Assembly: GCA_002690875.1 (NCBI GenBank) | Contig: NZGH01000018.1 | Location: forward strand, 1-21,839 | Origin: Rickettsiales bacterium | GTDB lineage: Bacteria > Pseudomonadota > Alphaproteobacteria > TMED127 | DNA: 21,839 nucleotides | Reading direction: 5' to 3' | Shown: positions 11,528 to 20,839 of the stretch, in pieces | Layout: every line of letters starts with the position of its first letter | How positions within the stretch are numbered: position 1 is the first letter of the stretch | Notes under the pieces: generated by a model | The model's input: the letters and a program-made list of their open reading frames with translations, nothing else | Told to the model about the DNA's origin: nothing | Database searches by the model: none | Made by a program: the position numbers and the translations under genes

Positions 11528-12397
11528 TTAAACAGCTTCAGCCCCTGAAATAATTTCAATTAACTCTTTTGTAATTAGTGCCTGTCTAGATCTATTGTAA
11601 AAAAGAGTAAGCCTATCAATCATATCGTTAGCATTTCTTGTTGCATTATCCATCGCTGTCATTCTTGAACCTTGTTCACTTGCTAAATTTTCAAGCAAAG
11701 CAGAATGGATTTGGATTGCAATATTTTTAGGAATTATATCATCCAAAATTACTTCTTCATTTGGTTCAAAGTCATACATCATTTTTTCAGTAGTACCTTC
11801 TGGTTGGTTATTTTTTTCAACAGGAAGTAATTTTTGAGACTCAACGTTTTGCGAAATTGCGCTTTTAAATTTAGTATAAATTAAATAGCATTCGGAGATT
11901 TCATTATCAAAAAAAAGTTTAAGAACTTGATCTCTAATTGAGCTTGCGATGTGAAACTCAATTTTAGGGTTTGCAAAGTCAGAAACTAAATCAATAGTCA
12001 TATCCTCGTAAAGTCTTCTTAAAGATTGATATGCTTTTTTTCCTACAAATAAAAATTTAAAGTCTTTTCCATTACTTTTCAAAGTTTTTGTTAAATTTTT
12101 AGTATGCTTTATTATTGAGCCATTAAAACCACCACACAATCCTCTGTCTGCAGAACAAACAATTAGTAATACTGTTTTTTTGTTATTAGTTTTACTGAAT
12201 TTTAAATTATTTATATTAGACCGTGAAATAAGAGATAGAACGATACCCTTCATTTTATTTGCATAAGGACGGGATTTTTCCGCATTATCTTGAGCCCTTT
12301 TTAACTTTGCAGCTGCAACCATTTTCATTGCAGATGTAATTTTTTTAGTTGATTTAACACTTGATATTCTGTTTCTAAGATCTTTTAGGCTAGGCAT
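11528..12397 (-). CDS. atpG: ATP synthase F1 gamma subunit
   Basis: Gamma is the rotating central shaft of F1. The N-terminal helix (MPSLKDLRNRISSV, then STKKITSAMKMVAAAKL) and the C-terminal helix (MDNATRNANDMIDRL, ITKELIEIISGAEAV) form the antiparallel coiled coil and are strongly conserved. The middle carries the Rossmann-like part (VLLIVCSADRGLCGGFN). Length (289) is normal for alphaproteobacteria. It starts four bases after the atpA stop without a visible Shine-Dalgarno, so translation is likely coupled to atpA. Confidence 0.98.
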   Translation of the reverse strand: MPSLKDLRNRISSVKSTKKITSAMKMVAAAKLKRAQDNAEKSRPYANKMKGIVLSLISRSNINNLKFSKTNNKKTVLLIVCSADRGLCGGFNGSIIKHTKNLTKTLKSNGKDFKFLFVGKKAYQSLRRLYEDMTIDLVSDFANPKIEFHIASSIRDQVLKLFFDNEISECYLIYTKFKSAISQNVESQKLLPVEKNNQPEGTTEKMMYDFEPNEEVILDDIIPKNIAIQIHSALLENLASEQGSRMTAMDNATRNANDMIDRLTLFYNRSRQALITKELIEIISGAEAV

Positions 12398-12401
12398 TTA
12401 T

Positions 12402-13934
12402 TTACTGTAAAAATTCGTTAGTAGTAGATTCAAGAAATTGATTAAGTTTTGTTTCAGTCTCTTCAGACAGGGACTTTTGATCTTTGATTGTTTTGAGAAT
12501 ATCTTTACCTTGATTTCTTAACTTTTTAAGTAAAAAACTCTCGAATTTTGTTATTTCAGAAATTTCAATTTTATCTAAAAACCCCTTAACACCTGAAAAA
12601 ATAACTACAACTTGCTCCTCAACTTTCAAAGGTGTGTATTGAGGCTGTTTGAGGATCTCTGTTAATCTTCTTCCTCTTTCAAGAAGATTTCTGGTTGATT
12701 GATCAAGGTCAGAGGCAAATTGCGAAAAGGCTTCCATTTCTCTAAATTGCGCAAGATCGAGTTTAATTGACCCTGAAACTTGTTTCATTGCCTTAATTTG
12801 AGCAGCAGATCCTACTCTGCTTACTGATAAACCAACATTAACAGCAGGTCTAATTCCCTTAAAAAAAAGTTCTGTCTCTAAAAAAATTTGTCCGTCAGTG
12901 ATGGAAATAACATTAGTGGGAATATAAGCAGATACGTCTCCTGCTTGAGTTTCAATTACAGGTAATGATGTCAGGGAACCAGATCCGTTGGCATCACTCA
13001 TTTTAGCAGCTCTTTCTAAAAGTCTAGAGTGAATATAAAAAACGTCACCTGGAAATGCTTCTCTGCCTGGGGGTCGTCTAAGAAGTAAAGACATTTGTCT
13101 GTAGGCTACTGCTTGTTTAGATAAATCATCATAAAAAATCACCCCATGCATACCGTTATCTCTGAAAAATTCACCCATTGCACAACCTGTGTAAGGAGCA
13201 AGAAATTGAAGAGGTGCCGGATCAGAAGCTGTAGCTGCTACAACGATTGAATATTTTAGTGCATCATTTTCTTCCAGAGTTTTTACAATTTGAGCAACTG
13301 TAGATCTTTTTTGACCAATAGAAACATAAATGCAATATAGTTTTTTTGATTCATCATTTGATTCATAAGCTTCTCTTTGATTTAGAATAGTGTCTATGAT
13401 TACAGCAGTTTTTCCAGTTTGCCTATCACCTATTATCAACTCTCTTTGTCCTCTACCTATTGGGATTAGACTATCAATGGCTTTTAAACCAGTTTGCATA
13501 GGTTCATTAACTGATTTTCTTGGAATTATCCCAGGTGCCTTCAGTTCTGCCCTTCGCATTATTACATCCTTGAGAGGTCCCTTTCCGTCAATTGGATTTC
13601 CAAGCCCGTCAACGACTCGTCCCAGAAGAGATTTACCTGTTGGAACCTCCACAATAGATTGAGTTCTTTTTACAACATCACCTTCTTTAATAGATTTATC
13701 ACTTCCAAATATAACTACACCAACGTTATCTTCTTCAAGGTTAAGTGCCATACCTTTAACTTTTCCAGGGAATTCAACCATCTCTCCAGCTTGAACATTG
13801 TCCAAACCATAAACTCTAGCAATACCATCCCCTACAGTTAAAACTGTTCCAACTTCAGAGACTTTTGCCTCATCACTAACATCTTTTATTTCTTTTTTTA
13901 AGATGGATGATATTTCTGATGCGTTTATAGACAT
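12402..13934 (-). CDS. atpA: ATP synthase F1 alpha subunit
   Basis: Alpha alternates with beta in the F1 hexamer and holds the non-catalytic nucleotide sites. Visible features are the N-terminal beta barrel ([20 protein letters not shown]), the P-loop GDRQTGKT (169-176), and R373 in [10 protein letters not shown], the arginine finger that reaches into the catalytic site of beta. Length (510) is typical of alphaproteobacteria. The start lies two bases after the atpH stop. The gene order atpH-atpA-atpG-atpD-atpC without the Fo genes a, b and c is the split arrangement usual in alphaproteobacteria. Confidence 0.99.
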   Translation of the reverse strand: MSINASEISSILKKEIKDVSDEAKVSEVGTVLTVGDGIARVYGLDNVQAGEMVEFPGKVKGMALNLEEDNVGVVIFGSDKSIKEGDVVKRTQSIVEVPTGKSLLGRVVDGLGNPIDGKGPLKDVIMRRAELKAPGIIPRKSVNEPMQTGLKAIDSLIPIGRGQRELIIGDRQTGKTAVIIDTILNQREAYESNDESKKLYCIYVSIGQKRSTVAQIVKTLEENDALKYSIVVAATASDPAPLQFLAPYTGCAMGEFFRDNGMHGVIFYDDLSKQAVAYRQMSLLLRRPPGREAFPGDVFYIHSRLLERAAKMSDANGSGSLTSLPVIETQAGDVSAYIPTNVISITDGQIFLETELFFKGIRPAVNVGLSVSRVGSAAQIKAMKQVSGSIKLDLAQFREMEAFSQFASDLDQSTRNLLERGRRLTEILKQPQYTPLKVEEQVVVIFSGVKGFLDKIEISEITKFESFLLKKLRNQGKDILKTIKDQKSLSEETETKLNQFLESTTNEFLQ

Positions 13935-13936
13935 AA

Positions 13937-14494
13937 TTAATTCAACCTTTCATTAAAATTATAATCTTGTAGTTTATTCTTAATTGAGTTGTCTATCATA
14001 ATAGAATTAACCTTTAAAATGATTCCACCAATTATACTTGTATCAATTATTTCCTTAAGCTTTATTTTACAATTAAGAGTTTTTTCTAAAGATGACTGAA
14101 TTCTTTTTTGTGTAGTTTTTTCAATTGAATCTATTGTTGTAATGGAAACTTCTAACACACCATTTTTTTCGTCAAGGAGGTTATTAAATTCAATAAATAT
14201 ATTTTTTAATAAAAAAAGCTTTCCATTATTAGCAAGGGTAATTAAAAAATTTGAAAAAATTTCGCATAATTTTATTTTGTTTAAAATCTCTATTAGTATT
14301 TTTTTTTTCTTAATTGGGTTTATTAAAGGTGTTTGGAAAAAAAACTTTAATTCTTCTAGTTTGTTGAAGGTTTTTATGAAATCATCGAAGTCTTTTTTTG
14401 CTTTCTGGACATCTGAGCTGTTGTTACATGATAACAAAAGTGCTTTTGCATATCTTTTTGCTGTTTCGATTTTATGTGAAGATTTATTACTCAA
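13937..14494 (-). CDS. atpH: ATP synthase F1 delta subunit
   Basis: Delta (OSCP in mitochondria) joins the peripheral stalk to the top of F1. The helical N-domain begins with AKRYAKALL. The C-terminal signature [18 protein letters not shown] matches the conserved GG-V motif of the family. Length (185) is normal; sequence in the middle is diverged and Lys/Phe-rich, as is common for this subunit in AT-rich genomes. The start is TTG (14494), with GAGAA a few bases upstream and an in-frame stop just beyond, so no longer start exists except a rare ATT. First gene of the atp operon. Confidence 0.95.
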   Translation of the reverse strand: MSNKSSHKIETAKRYAKALLLSCNNSSDVQKAKKDFDDFIKTFNKLEELKFFFQTPLINPIKKKKILIEILNKIKLCEIFSNFLITLANNGKLFLLKNIFIEFNNLLDEKNGVLEVSITTIDSIEKTTQKRIQSSLEKTLNCKIKLKEIIDTSIIGGIILKVNSIMIDNSIKNKLQDYNFNERLN

Positions 14495-14527
14495 AATACG
14501 TTCTCATCAATATATTTAGGGTTTTTT

Positions 14528-14555
14528 ATCATAAGAATTAGATCTATTCAATCAA
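14528..14555 (-). promoter_or_regulatory. Probable promoter of the atpHAGDC operon
   Basis: Read on the - strand, TTGATT (14555-14550) and TATGAT (14533-14528) are 16 bases apart. Transcription would begin near 14521, about 27 bases before the atpH TTG. The site lies in the 76-base gap between priA and atpH, the only non-coding space upstream of the operon. Found by eye; both boxes differ from consensus at one or two positions. Confidence 0.5.
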
Positions 14556-14570
14556 TGATTATTTAATAAT

Positions 14571-16535
14571 TTATAAAAAATTAATTGGATCAACATCAAT
14601 ATATAATTTTATTTCCGATGGTACTTTAAATTTTTTGATAAACACTTTTATATTTGACTGTAAAGCATAGTTTTTTTTAATTTTTATTAATAATCTATAT
14701 CTATATTTTTTATTTTTCATTGAAATAACAGCGGGTGCAGGTCCATAAATATCAGTTTGTTGAAAATTTCTTTTTAATTTGTTACATAATAAATTACTAA
14801 ATTGTCTACTTTTTATTTCGCTGATTGAAGTAATTATTAGAGAAATAAAATTTGAAAAAGGTGGGTGTTCAAATTGTTTTCTTCTTTCAATCTCCTGATT
14901 ATAAAAATTTTTAAAAGAATATTTTTTACAATTTTGAAACACCAAATGCTCTGGTTGGAAAGTTTGAATAAGAACATTTCCTAATTGATCTTTTCTACCA
15001 GCTCTCCCAGAAACTTGAATTATTTGTTGAAAACATTTTTCAAAAGATCTGAAATCAAAATCGTTTAAGAAATGATCTATATTTAAAATTCCAACTGTTT
15101 TTAAGAAGGGGAAATTGTGTCCCTTTGATAAAATTTGTGTTCCAACAATAATATCTACTTTATTATTAATTATTTCTTTAAGAACCGAATTGAAATTCGC
15201 CTTATCTTTAACTGAATCGCTAGAAATAAAAACACTTTTCGAGCTCGAAAATTTTTTTTGAATTTCTTCATATATTTTTTCGATACCTTCTCCAGGAAAA
15301 ATTATAGAATTTTCTGAATCACAACTATTACAAAAATTTGTAAATTTTTCACGATAGGAACAATGATGACAAAGCAAAAAACTATCTTTATCAATAAAGT
15401 TGTGAAGAACTAGTGATACATTACAATTTGGACATTGTTTTATGAATCCACATTTTTTACAAAGAGTAAATGAAGTGTAGCCTCTTTTATTAATGAAAAC
15501 CATTGATTGAAGCTTAGATTTTAAATTTTTTTCAATTTGTATAACAAGCTCCTTAGAGATTATATTTCTCTCTTTTTTCATGTCTATTATTTGAATATCT
15601 GGAAGAGGAGCTTTATTCACTCTTTTGGACATTTGGATCTCAGAGAATTTCTTTTTTTTACAATTATAAACATTTTCAATTGATGGAGTAGCAGAACTAA
15701 GAATAATCGGGCAATTAGAATTTTTCGCTCTTATTATGGCAAAGTCCCTGGCATTTATAATTAATTTATCCTCCTGTTTGTAGGACGGGTCGTGCTCTTC
15801 ATCTACTATAATGATTCCTAAATTTTTAAACGGGAGGAATAAAGAAGATCTAGTACCAATTACCAAAATTGATTTGTTTAAAATAACATGGTTCCAAATT
15901 TTTGCTTTTTGACTTGATTTTATTGATGAATGATAAATTTCGGCTGAAATCCCAAAATCAAAAAATATTTCGTTTACCCATTCTTTAGTCAAAATTATTT
16001 CAGGAACTAAAATTAGGCATTGAAAGTTTTTTTTAAGTTTTTCTTTTACGATATTCATGTAAACCCTTGTTTTACCAGAGCCTGTAACTCCAAAAAGAGA
16101 TATCACATTAAAGGTGTTAATATTGGTTTTATATATATTAGAAACAGCTTTTTTTTGTTCTTCAGATAAATTCGGAAGCTTGAAGTTATGATGATAATCT
16201 AATTGATCTAATTTTTTTGAAGTTTCATTAAATCCTGACAAAAAGTTTTTAAGTATAATTGATAGAGAGTTACATGTGTATTTTGATAGAAAATTTATAC
16301 TTTCTATAATTTCTTCATTAAAAAAATAATTCTCAAAACTCGATTCAATCTCAGATAATTTTTTATTTATATCTATTCTTTTTGGTGTTTTGAGAACTAA
16401 ACCAATCTGTTTTTTTCCTCTAAACTTTACTTCAACAATTTGACCAATTTTAGGTTTTGCATTATCTAATTTTTTTTTCTTATAGAAAAATGTTTTATCA
16501 CTAATTGGAAGTGCTAAAAGAACTTCTAAAATCAT
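14571..16535 (-). CDS. priA: Primosomal protein N' (replication restart helicase)
   Basis: PriA is a superfamily-2 helicase that recognises stalled forks and reloads the replisome. The N-terminal 3'-DNA-binding domain begins at MILEVLLALPISDKTF. The helicase core has the P-loop GVTGSGKT (149-156), DEEH (245-248), SSATPS (280-285) and motif VI QVSGRAGRKDQ. Between the helicase lobes lie four zinc-binding pairs: C359/C362, C368/C371, C389/C392 and C402/C405. Length (654) is below the 730 of E. coli, mostly through short linkers. Placement next to atpH is common in alphaproteobacteria. Many phenylalanine and lysine codons reflect the AT bias. Confidence 0.97.
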   Translation of the reverse strand: MILEVLLALPISDKTFFYKKKKLDNAKPKIGQIVEVKFRGKKQIGLVLKTPKRIDINKKLSEIESSFENYFFNEEIIESINFLSKYTCNSLSIILKNFLSGFNETSKKLDQLDYHHNFKLPNLSEEQKKAVSNIYKTNINTFNVISLFGVTGSGKTRVYMNIVKEKLKKNFQCLILVPEIILTKEWVNEIFFDFGISAEIYHSSIKSSQKAKIWNHVILNKSILVIGTRSSLFLPFKNLGIIIVDEEHDPSYKQEDKLIINARDFAIIRAKNSNCPIILSSATPSIENVYNCKKKKFSEIQMSKRVNKAPLPDIQIIDMKKERNIISKELVIQIEKNLKSKLQSMVFINKRGYTSFTLCKKCGFIKQCPNCNVSLVLHNFIDKDSFLLCHHCSYREKFTNFCNSCDSENSIIFPGEGIEKIYEEIQKKFSSSKSVFISSDSVKDKANFNSVLKEIINNKVDIIVGTQILSKGHNFPFLKTVGILNIDHFLNDFDFRSFEKCFQQIIQVSGRAGRKDQLGNVLIQTFQPEHLVFQNCKKYSFKNFYNQEIERRKQFEHPPFSNFISLIITSISEIKSRQFSNLLCNKLKRNFQQTDIYGPAPAVISMKNKKYRYRLLIKIKKNYALQSNIKVFIKKFKVPSEIKLYIDVDPINFL

Positions 16536-16577
16536 TTTTAAAATTAAGCTTGAAATTTACGCAGAAACATTAAAGTA

Positions 16578-16607
16578 TTATAACAAAAATTTTTTTTTTT
16601 ATGTTGA
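16578..16607 (-). promoter_or_regulatory. Possible priA promoter with an 11-base homopolymer in its spacer
   Basis: On the - strand a consensus -10 box TATAAT lies at 16583-16578. The best -35 is TCAACA (16607-16602; four of six matches) at a spacing of 18. Transcription would start near 16571, giving a leader of about 36 bases before the priA ATG. The homopolymer 16590-16600 lies wholly between the two boxes. The -10 box is convincing, the -35 box is not. Confidence 0.4.
16590..16600 (+). repeat. Run of 11 T touching the DUF484 start codon
   Basis: Eleven T residues run directly into the ATG at 16601, so the DUF484 mRNA has no room for a Shine-Dalgarno sequence and would carry oligo-U immediately before the start codon. 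On the other strand the same bases form part of the spacer of the possible priA promoter. Confidence 0.85.
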
Positions 16608-17254
16608 GTAAAAAAATAAAAATAGAAGATATTAAAAAATTCTTATCTGAAAACCCTAGTTTTTTTATAGAAAACCCCAATCTTCTGAAAGATCTGCAGT
16701 TTCCTTCTTTAAAAAAAAATAATAGCTTAGGAAATAAAGTAGTTTCGTTCAAAGATTGGCTAATAAATAATTTACGCTTTGAGAAAGAGGATTTAATAGA
16801 GAATGCAAAATATAATTACTTGACGCAGAAAAAAATACATCAAGCAGTAATTTCAATAATTAATAAAAATGACCTAAAAGAATTTTTAAACTATTTGAAT
16901 AATGAGTTACCGAAATTATTTCATTTAGAAATTATAAATATTGTATGTACTAAAAAGGAATTAAGTTCTGAATATAATCTAATTTTTCTTGAGGAAAAAG
17001 AAGTTAATAAATACTATCGCTTAAATAATCACTTTATAATGGATGCGGTTGACGATACAAAAGTATTGTATAAAAATGCAAAAAAAAAAATATATTCAAA
17101 TGCAATTTTCTCTTTAAATATAAAGTCTTTGCATTTTTTCCCTTTGTTAACTTTTGCAAGCACTGACAAGCATTTTGTAAGTAATAGAGCCTATGATTTA
17201 ATATTATTTCTTTCTAAAATAATTAAGTTTAAATTGGAAAAACTTTATAAGTGA
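16601..17254 (+). CDS. DUF484 family protein
   Basis: DUF484 proteins are of unknown function and are usually encoded beside xerC, as here. The N-terminal part matches the family pattern: IKKFLSENPSFFIENPNLLKDL, split over about residues 9-30, then the VVSFKDWLINNLR segment corresponding to the usual VSLxERQ region. Helical residues about 60-100 lead into a GAF-like C-terminal half (LEIINIVC, FFPLLTFASTDKHFVSNRAYDLI). No catalytic motif is visible. Length (217) is typical. xerC starts a few bases after the stop, so the two are surely co-transcribed. The gene diverges from priA over 65 bases and holds an in-frame run of 11 A (17080-17090). Confidence 0.85.
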   Translation: MLSKKIKIEDIKKFLSENPSFFIENPNLLKDLQFPSLKKNNSLGNKVVSFKDWLINNLRFEKEDLIENAKYNYLTQKKIHQAVISIINKNDLKEFLNYLNNELPKLFHLEIINIVCTKKELSSEYNLIFLEEKEVNKYYRLNNHFIMDAVDDTKVLYKNAKKKIYSNAIFSLNIKSLHFFPLLTFASTDKHFVSNRAYDLILFLSKIIKFKLEKLYK

Positions 17255-17255
17255 G

Positions 17256-18158
17256 TTGCAAATGTTAAATGAAAAAATTAAGTATTGGCAAAAGTGGATA
17301 ACATCGGAAAAGAGGTTAAGTTTAAATACCCAAAAATCATATCAAAGAGATGTATTATGTTTTTTGGATTTTTTAAAAAAACATATCAATAAACCTATTG
17401 AATTAAATGATTTAGAATATATTAAGTCAGACTCTGTTACATCGTGGTTTGTATCTAGAATTGAAAGTGGGATAACTCATAGGAGTAATGCGAGATCACT
17501 TTCATCTGTTAAAAGTTTTTTAAGTTTTTTAGTAAAAAATAAATTTATTAAATTTTCATCAATCTTAAGATTGAAAGGACCAAAATTTAATTTCGACCTT
17601 CCGAGACCACTATCACAAAATCAAGTAATTAGAATTGTTGAAAAAGTTTGTCGGGGGAATAAAGAATGGGTAATTTTAAGAAATTTTTTAATAATAATAC
17701 TTATGTGGGGCTATGGTTTAAGAATAAGTGAAGTTTTAAATATAAAAAAGGATGATTTAGGAGTTTCTGACCTTGTGATAGTTGGTAAAGGAAATAAAAG
17801 TAGAATCATTCCAATCTCAACAGAGATATTAAATCTTTTGAAAAAATTAAAAGAAAAGTCATCTGAAAATTTAGTTGATAATGATTTTGTTTTTTTAGGA
17901 GTAAGAGGAAAAAAATTGAAAGCAGAGATTATACAGAGATTAGTTAGAAATATCAGAAATGAATTAATGCTTCACGAAAAAACATCACCTCATTCTTTCA
18001 GACATACTTTTGCCACAAATCTTTTAGAGCAAATGGTTGATCTGAGGTCTATCCAAGAGCTTCTTGGTCATTCTTCCTTATCTACAACTCAAAAGTACAC
18101 AAAGGTTAGTAAAGAGAGATTAAAAGAGATTATTGAAAAGAATCATCCAAGATCATAA
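17256..18158 (+). CDS. xerC: Tyrosine recombinase XerC
   Basis: XerC with XerD resolves chromosome dimers at the dif site near the end of replication. All six catalytic residues of tyrosine recombinases are present: R156 (GYGLRISEV), K178 (VGKGNKSR), H246 and R249 (PHSFRHTFATNLLE), H272 (LLGHSS) and the nucleophile Y281 (TTQKYTKVS). The SAM-like N-domain covers about 1-100. Length (300) is right for XerC. Linkage to DUF484 and absence of phage genes argue for the housekeeping recombinase rather than an integrase; XerD is a less likely alternative. The start may be TTG 17256 or, six bases later, ATG 17262. Confidence 0.93.
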   Translation: MQMLNEKIKYWQKWITSEKRLSLNTQKSYQRDVLCFLDFLKKHINKPIELNDLEYIKSDSVTSWFVSRIESGITHRSNARSLSSVKSFLSFLVKNKFIKFSSILRLKGPKFNFDLPRPLSQNQVIRIVEKVCRGNKEWVILRNFLIIILMWGYGLRISEVLNIKKDDLGVSDLVIVGKGNKSRIIPISTEILNLLKKLKEKSSENLVDNDFVFLGVRGKKLKAEIIQRLVRNIRNELMLHEKTSPHSFRHTFATNLLEQMVDLRSIQELLGHSSLSTTQKYTKVSKERLKEIIEKNHPRS

Positions 18159-18164
18159 TTTTTA

Positions 18165-18689
18165 TTAAGATGTTTCGTACCTGAATGTAAGTTTCATTTC
18201 ACCAGCAACTTTAACTATTTGTGCTAAGCATTCAGGTGCGTTTTCATCCCTTATTGAAATCGCAAATCGTGATATATATTGTGTATTTTCAGGATAAGAG
18301 ATTTTTTCAGTGTTCATTCTTATAATAAGTGCGTTATTGTCATCCAGTGTTTTTATAATTCTGTGAAGTAAACCTTTTTTATCGTCACCTGACAGAACGA
18401 TTCTATGTGTAATTTTTGAGGTTGGACCTGTATCTGTATTAGTTGGGAGTGCTTTTATATGGGTTTGTCCATCTTTTAGAGATGAGAGATTTGAAACCTC
18501 CTCTTGAAGATTCTCTAGATTAATCTTGTCAGTTGTTTGATACACCATAGTTAGCTCACAAACTCTTCCTAAGGTAGCAAAGGTAACACCAGAGAATTCA
18601 CCTCCAATTTCTGTTAGATGAGATGTTATTTCAGATATAAGGTTTGGTTTATTTTCTCCAAGATATGAAATTAAGACGTTCTCAGTCAT
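18165..18689 (-). CDS. Double-ACT-domain protein, GcvR-like regulator
   Basis: Two ACT domains fill the protein: about residues 4-78 (VLISYLGENKPNLISEI, FSGVTFATLGRVCELTMVY) and about 93-171 (HRIVLSGDDKKGLLHRII, TQYISRFAISI). ACT domains bind amino acids, and this two-domain layout is that of GcvR, which controls the glycine cleavage system in E. coli through GcvA. Whether it acts that way here is unknown; no gcvA or gcv gene is in the window. Its ATG shares one base with the sucD stop (TAATG), so it is co-transcribed and probably coupled with succinyl-CoA synthetase. Many alphaproteobacteria have sucA and sucB in this place. It converges on xerC with six bases between stops. Confidence 0.85.
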   Translation of the reverse strand: MTENVLISYLGENKPNLISEITSHLTEIGGEFSGVTFATLGRVCELTMVYQTTDKINLENLQEEVSNLSSLKDGQTHIKALPTNTDTGPTSKITHRIVLSGDDKKGLLHRIIKTLDDNNALIIRMNTEKISYPENTQYISRFAISIRDENAPECLAQIVKVAGEMKLTFRYETS

Positions 18690-19567
18690 TACGAAACTCC
18701 CATTGAAATTTTCATTGCTTCTCCAATTTTTGTAATGGTCTCTGCTACTTTAACACCAGCTGATTTAAGAGCTTCTTTTTTTGCATCAGCGGTTTCTGCA
18801 CCACTATTAACAATTGCTCCAGCGTGTCCTAGCTTTCTCCCTTTTGGAGCAGCCGCGCCAGCAACAAAAGCAGCAACAGGTTTTTTGAACTTACCACTCC
18901 AAGTTTTAATAAATTCAGCACCTTCGATTTCTGCAGTGCCACCTATTTCACCAATCAATACTATTCCATCAGTGTCTGAATCATTAAGGAATAACTCTAG
19001 TGCATCAACAAAATTTGTTCCATTAACTGGATCGCCGCCAATCCCAATAATAGTTGATTGACCTAGTTGAGCAGTTTGAACAGCTGATTCATACGATAGA
19101 GTTCCTGACCTTGAAACAACTCCAATTCTTCCTGGCTTACATATGTGACCAGGTATAATTCCAATTTTTCCTATACCAGGGGTCAATACTCCAGGGCAAT
19201 TGGGTCCAACAAGTCTTGTTTTAGAACCTTTCATTTCTCTTCTAACTCTTTGCATGTCACTTGTTGGGATTCCATCAGTGATGCAAACGACAAGGTCAAG
19301 TTCAGCTTCAACTGCTTCGAGTATTGCATCAGCCGCAAATGGAGGCGGGACAAACACGCCACTGGCATTACAATCAGTCTTTTTTTTTGCTTCAGCAACA
19401 GTATTAAATACTGGAATATTAAGATGTTTTGTGCCCCCTTTTTCTGGTGTAACGCCCCCAACTATATTAGTGTTATATTCTATAGCTCTTTCAGAGTGGA
19501 ATGTTCCTTGAGCACCTGTAAATCCTTGACAAATTATTTTAGAATCTTTAGTAAGTAAACCTGCCAT
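18689..19567 (-). CDS. sucD: Succinyl-CoA synthetase alpha subunit
   Basis: With SucC it converts succinyl-CoA, ADP or GDP and phosphate to succinate, CoA and ATP or GTP in the TCA cycle. The N-terminal CoA-binding Rossmann domain shows [17 protein letters not shown] (13-29). The phosphorylated active-site histidine is H248 in [25 protein letters not shown] and [10 protein letters not shown] also match the family. Length (292) is standard. Start and stop each share one base with their neighbours (TAATG on both sides), which fits the equal amounts of alpha and beta needed in the enzyme. Confidence 0.98.
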   Translation of the reverse strand: MAGLLTKDSKIICQGFTGAQGTFHSERAIEYNTNIVGGVTPEKGGTKHLNIPVFNTVAEAKKKTDCNASGVFVPPPFAADAILEAVEAELDLVVCITDGIPTSDMQRVRREMKGSKTRLVGPNCPGVLTPGIGKIGIIPGHICKPGRIGVVSRSGTLSYESAVQTAQLGQSTIIGIGGDPVNGTNFVDALELFLNDSDTDGIVLIGEIGGTAEIEGAEFIKTWSGKFKKPVAAFVAGAAAPKGRKLGHAGAIVNSGAETADAKKEALKSAGVKVAETITKIGEAMKISMGVS

Positions 19568-20736
19568 TATTTTTTCTCCCTTACCAAATCTACAATGTCT
19601 TTGGCGGCTTGTTCCATAGTTTCAACTGGCTTTATTGGGAAGCCTGAGTTTTTCAGAATATCCATGCCCATTTCTACATTAGTCCCTTCTAGCCTAACCA
19701 CAAGAGGTTTATCTAAACCAACTTCTTTTGAGGCATCTACAAGACCCTGAGCAATATCGTTGCATCTCATCATACCTCCAAATATATTTATTAAAATTCC
19801 TTTAACGTCTGGATCTTTATAAATTAGTTTAAATGCAGCTGCAACTCTGGTTGGTGTCGCTGCACCCGCGACATCCATAAAGTTTGCTGCCTCTCCTCCA
19901 TAATATTTAATTATATCCATAGTCGACATTGACAAACCCGCACCATTAACCATCAATCCGATATTTCCCTCTAATTTTACATAATTTAAATCATGTCTGG
20001 CTGCCTCAAGCTCTAATGGGTCATATTCATTTTCATCTTTCATTTCAGCAACTTGTCTTTGTCTGTAGAGTGCATTATCATCAAAAGAAGCCTTACAATC
20101 CAAAACCACAACGTCATCTCCTTTTACAACAGCAAACGGATTAACTTCTATGAGAGCTGCATCAAGTGAAGTAAACGCTTTGTATATACCTAAAATATTT
20201 TTTTGAGCTTTTTTAGCTGCTACGCCAGTCAGACCAAGGTTATAAGCTATTGTTCTTGCATGATGCGTAAGTAAGTCACCTCCTGGAGAAATTTTTAACT
20301 TATAAATATCTTCAGGAGTTTTCTCCGCAATTTCCTCAATATTAACACCACCTTTTTTTGAGGTAATTATTGTATTGCCTCCTGTTTCTCTATCTACGGT
20401 TATACAAAAGTAAAGCTCTTTTTCAATTTCATAACCCTTTTCTAAATACACTCTTCTGACTATTTTTCCCTCTTCATTTGTCTGAGGTGTAATAATTTTC
20501 ATTCCTATCATCTTATCAACTGTTTCTACAACTTCTTCGTTATTTTTGCATAACTTTACTCCTCCTGCTTTACCCCTGCCACCTGCGTGAACTTGAGCTT
20601 TAACAATTATTTTTTCTTCATTCAACCATGAAACAATATTCTCAGCCTCATGTGTTTGATAGACCACCTCACCAGGTGGAACGACTACACCAAATTTTGA
20701 TAATAACTGCTTTGCTTGATATTCATGTATATCCAT
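19567..20736 (-). CDS. sucC: Succinyl-CoA synthetase beta subunit
   Basis: The beta subunit holds the nucleotide-binding ATP-grasp domain and the specificity for ADP or GDP. The N-terminus [12 protein letters not shown], the glycine-rich loop [16 protein letters not shown] (46-61), the metal-binding region (INPFAVV in the form [12 protein letters not shown], then [10 protein letters not shown]) and the C-terminal [13 protein letters not shown] are all typical. Length (389) is close to the 388 of E. coli. The ATG has a good ribosome binding site (GAGGAAA). That site can pair with an upstream segment of the 103-base leader. Confidence 0.98.
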   Translation of the reverse strand: MDIHEYQAKQLLSKFGVVVPPGEVVYQTHEAENIVSWLNEEKIIVKAQVHAGGRGKAGGVKLCKNNEEVVETVDKMIGMKIITPQTNEEGKIVRRVYLEKGYEIEKELYFCITVDRETGGNTIITSKKGGVNIEEIAEKTPEDIYKLKISPGGDLLTHHARTIAYNLGLTGVAAKKAQKNILGIYKAFTSLDAALIEVNPFAVVKGDDVVVLDCKASFDDNALYRQRQVAEMKDENEYDPLELEAARHDLNYVKLEGNIGLMVNGAGLSMSTMDIIKYYGGEAANFMDVAGAATPTRVAAAFKLIYKDPDVKGILINIFGGMMRCNDIAQGLVDASKEVGLDKPLVVRLEGTNVEMGMDILKNSGFPIKPVETMEQAAKDIVDLVREKK

Positions 20737-20839
20737 ATCTAATTTCCTCGTTCGAGATTATACTTAAAAATAAATCATTTAAAACAATTTTAATAAAATT
20801 GTAACACTCGAGGATCGCAGATTATAACAGTTTTAATTT
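20737..20839 (-). promoter_or_regulatory. mdh-sucC intergenic leader with TATAAT boxes and possible SD-masking structure
   Basis: The largest non-coding gap inside the window. On the - strand it holds a TATAAT (20826-20821), then TCCTCG (20814-20809), an eight-base-pair hairpin (20802-20784; loop ATT) followed by T-rich sequence, a second TATAAT (20762-20757), and CGAGGA (20750-20745), which contains the sucC ribosome binding site. TCCTCG and CGAGGA are perfectly complementary. A transcript from mdh or from the first TATAAT could hide the ribosome binding site. One from the second would start near 20750 and escape it. Neither TATAAT has a clear -35 box. The hairpin may simply end mdh transcripts. 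Confidence 0.45.
20784..20802 (-). terminator. AT-rich hairpin after mdh, possible terminator or attenuator
   Basis: ACAATTTT and AAAATTGT are perfect inverted repeats around the loop ATT. On the - strand the stem is followed by TTTAAATGATTTATTTTT, which is U-rich but interrupted. With only one G-C pair in eight, the stem is weak for an intrinsic terminator. It is the best terminator-like structure I found in the window. Confidence 0.35.

Noticed and set aside
14142..14519. Open frame of 125 codons on the + strand
   Set aside because: Antisense to atpH. It is rich in Phe, Ser and Lys because of the base composition and shows no domain.
17256..18158. xerC as a phage or mobile-element integrase
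   Set aside because: It is paired with DUF484, as housekeeping xerC genes usually are. There are no flanking repeats, tRNA target or other mobile genes, and composition matches the neighbours.
18152..18171. Stem-loop between the xerC and ACT gene stops as a two-way terminator
   Set aside because: ATCATAAT and ATTAAGAT pair with one A-A mismatch around TTTT, but the stem is nearly all A-T and neither strand has a following U-run. Support is too weak.
18735..19558. Several + strand open frames of 100-140 codons
   Set aside because: They overlap sucD in antisense or other frames, have no start signals and no family motifs, while sucD itself is complete.
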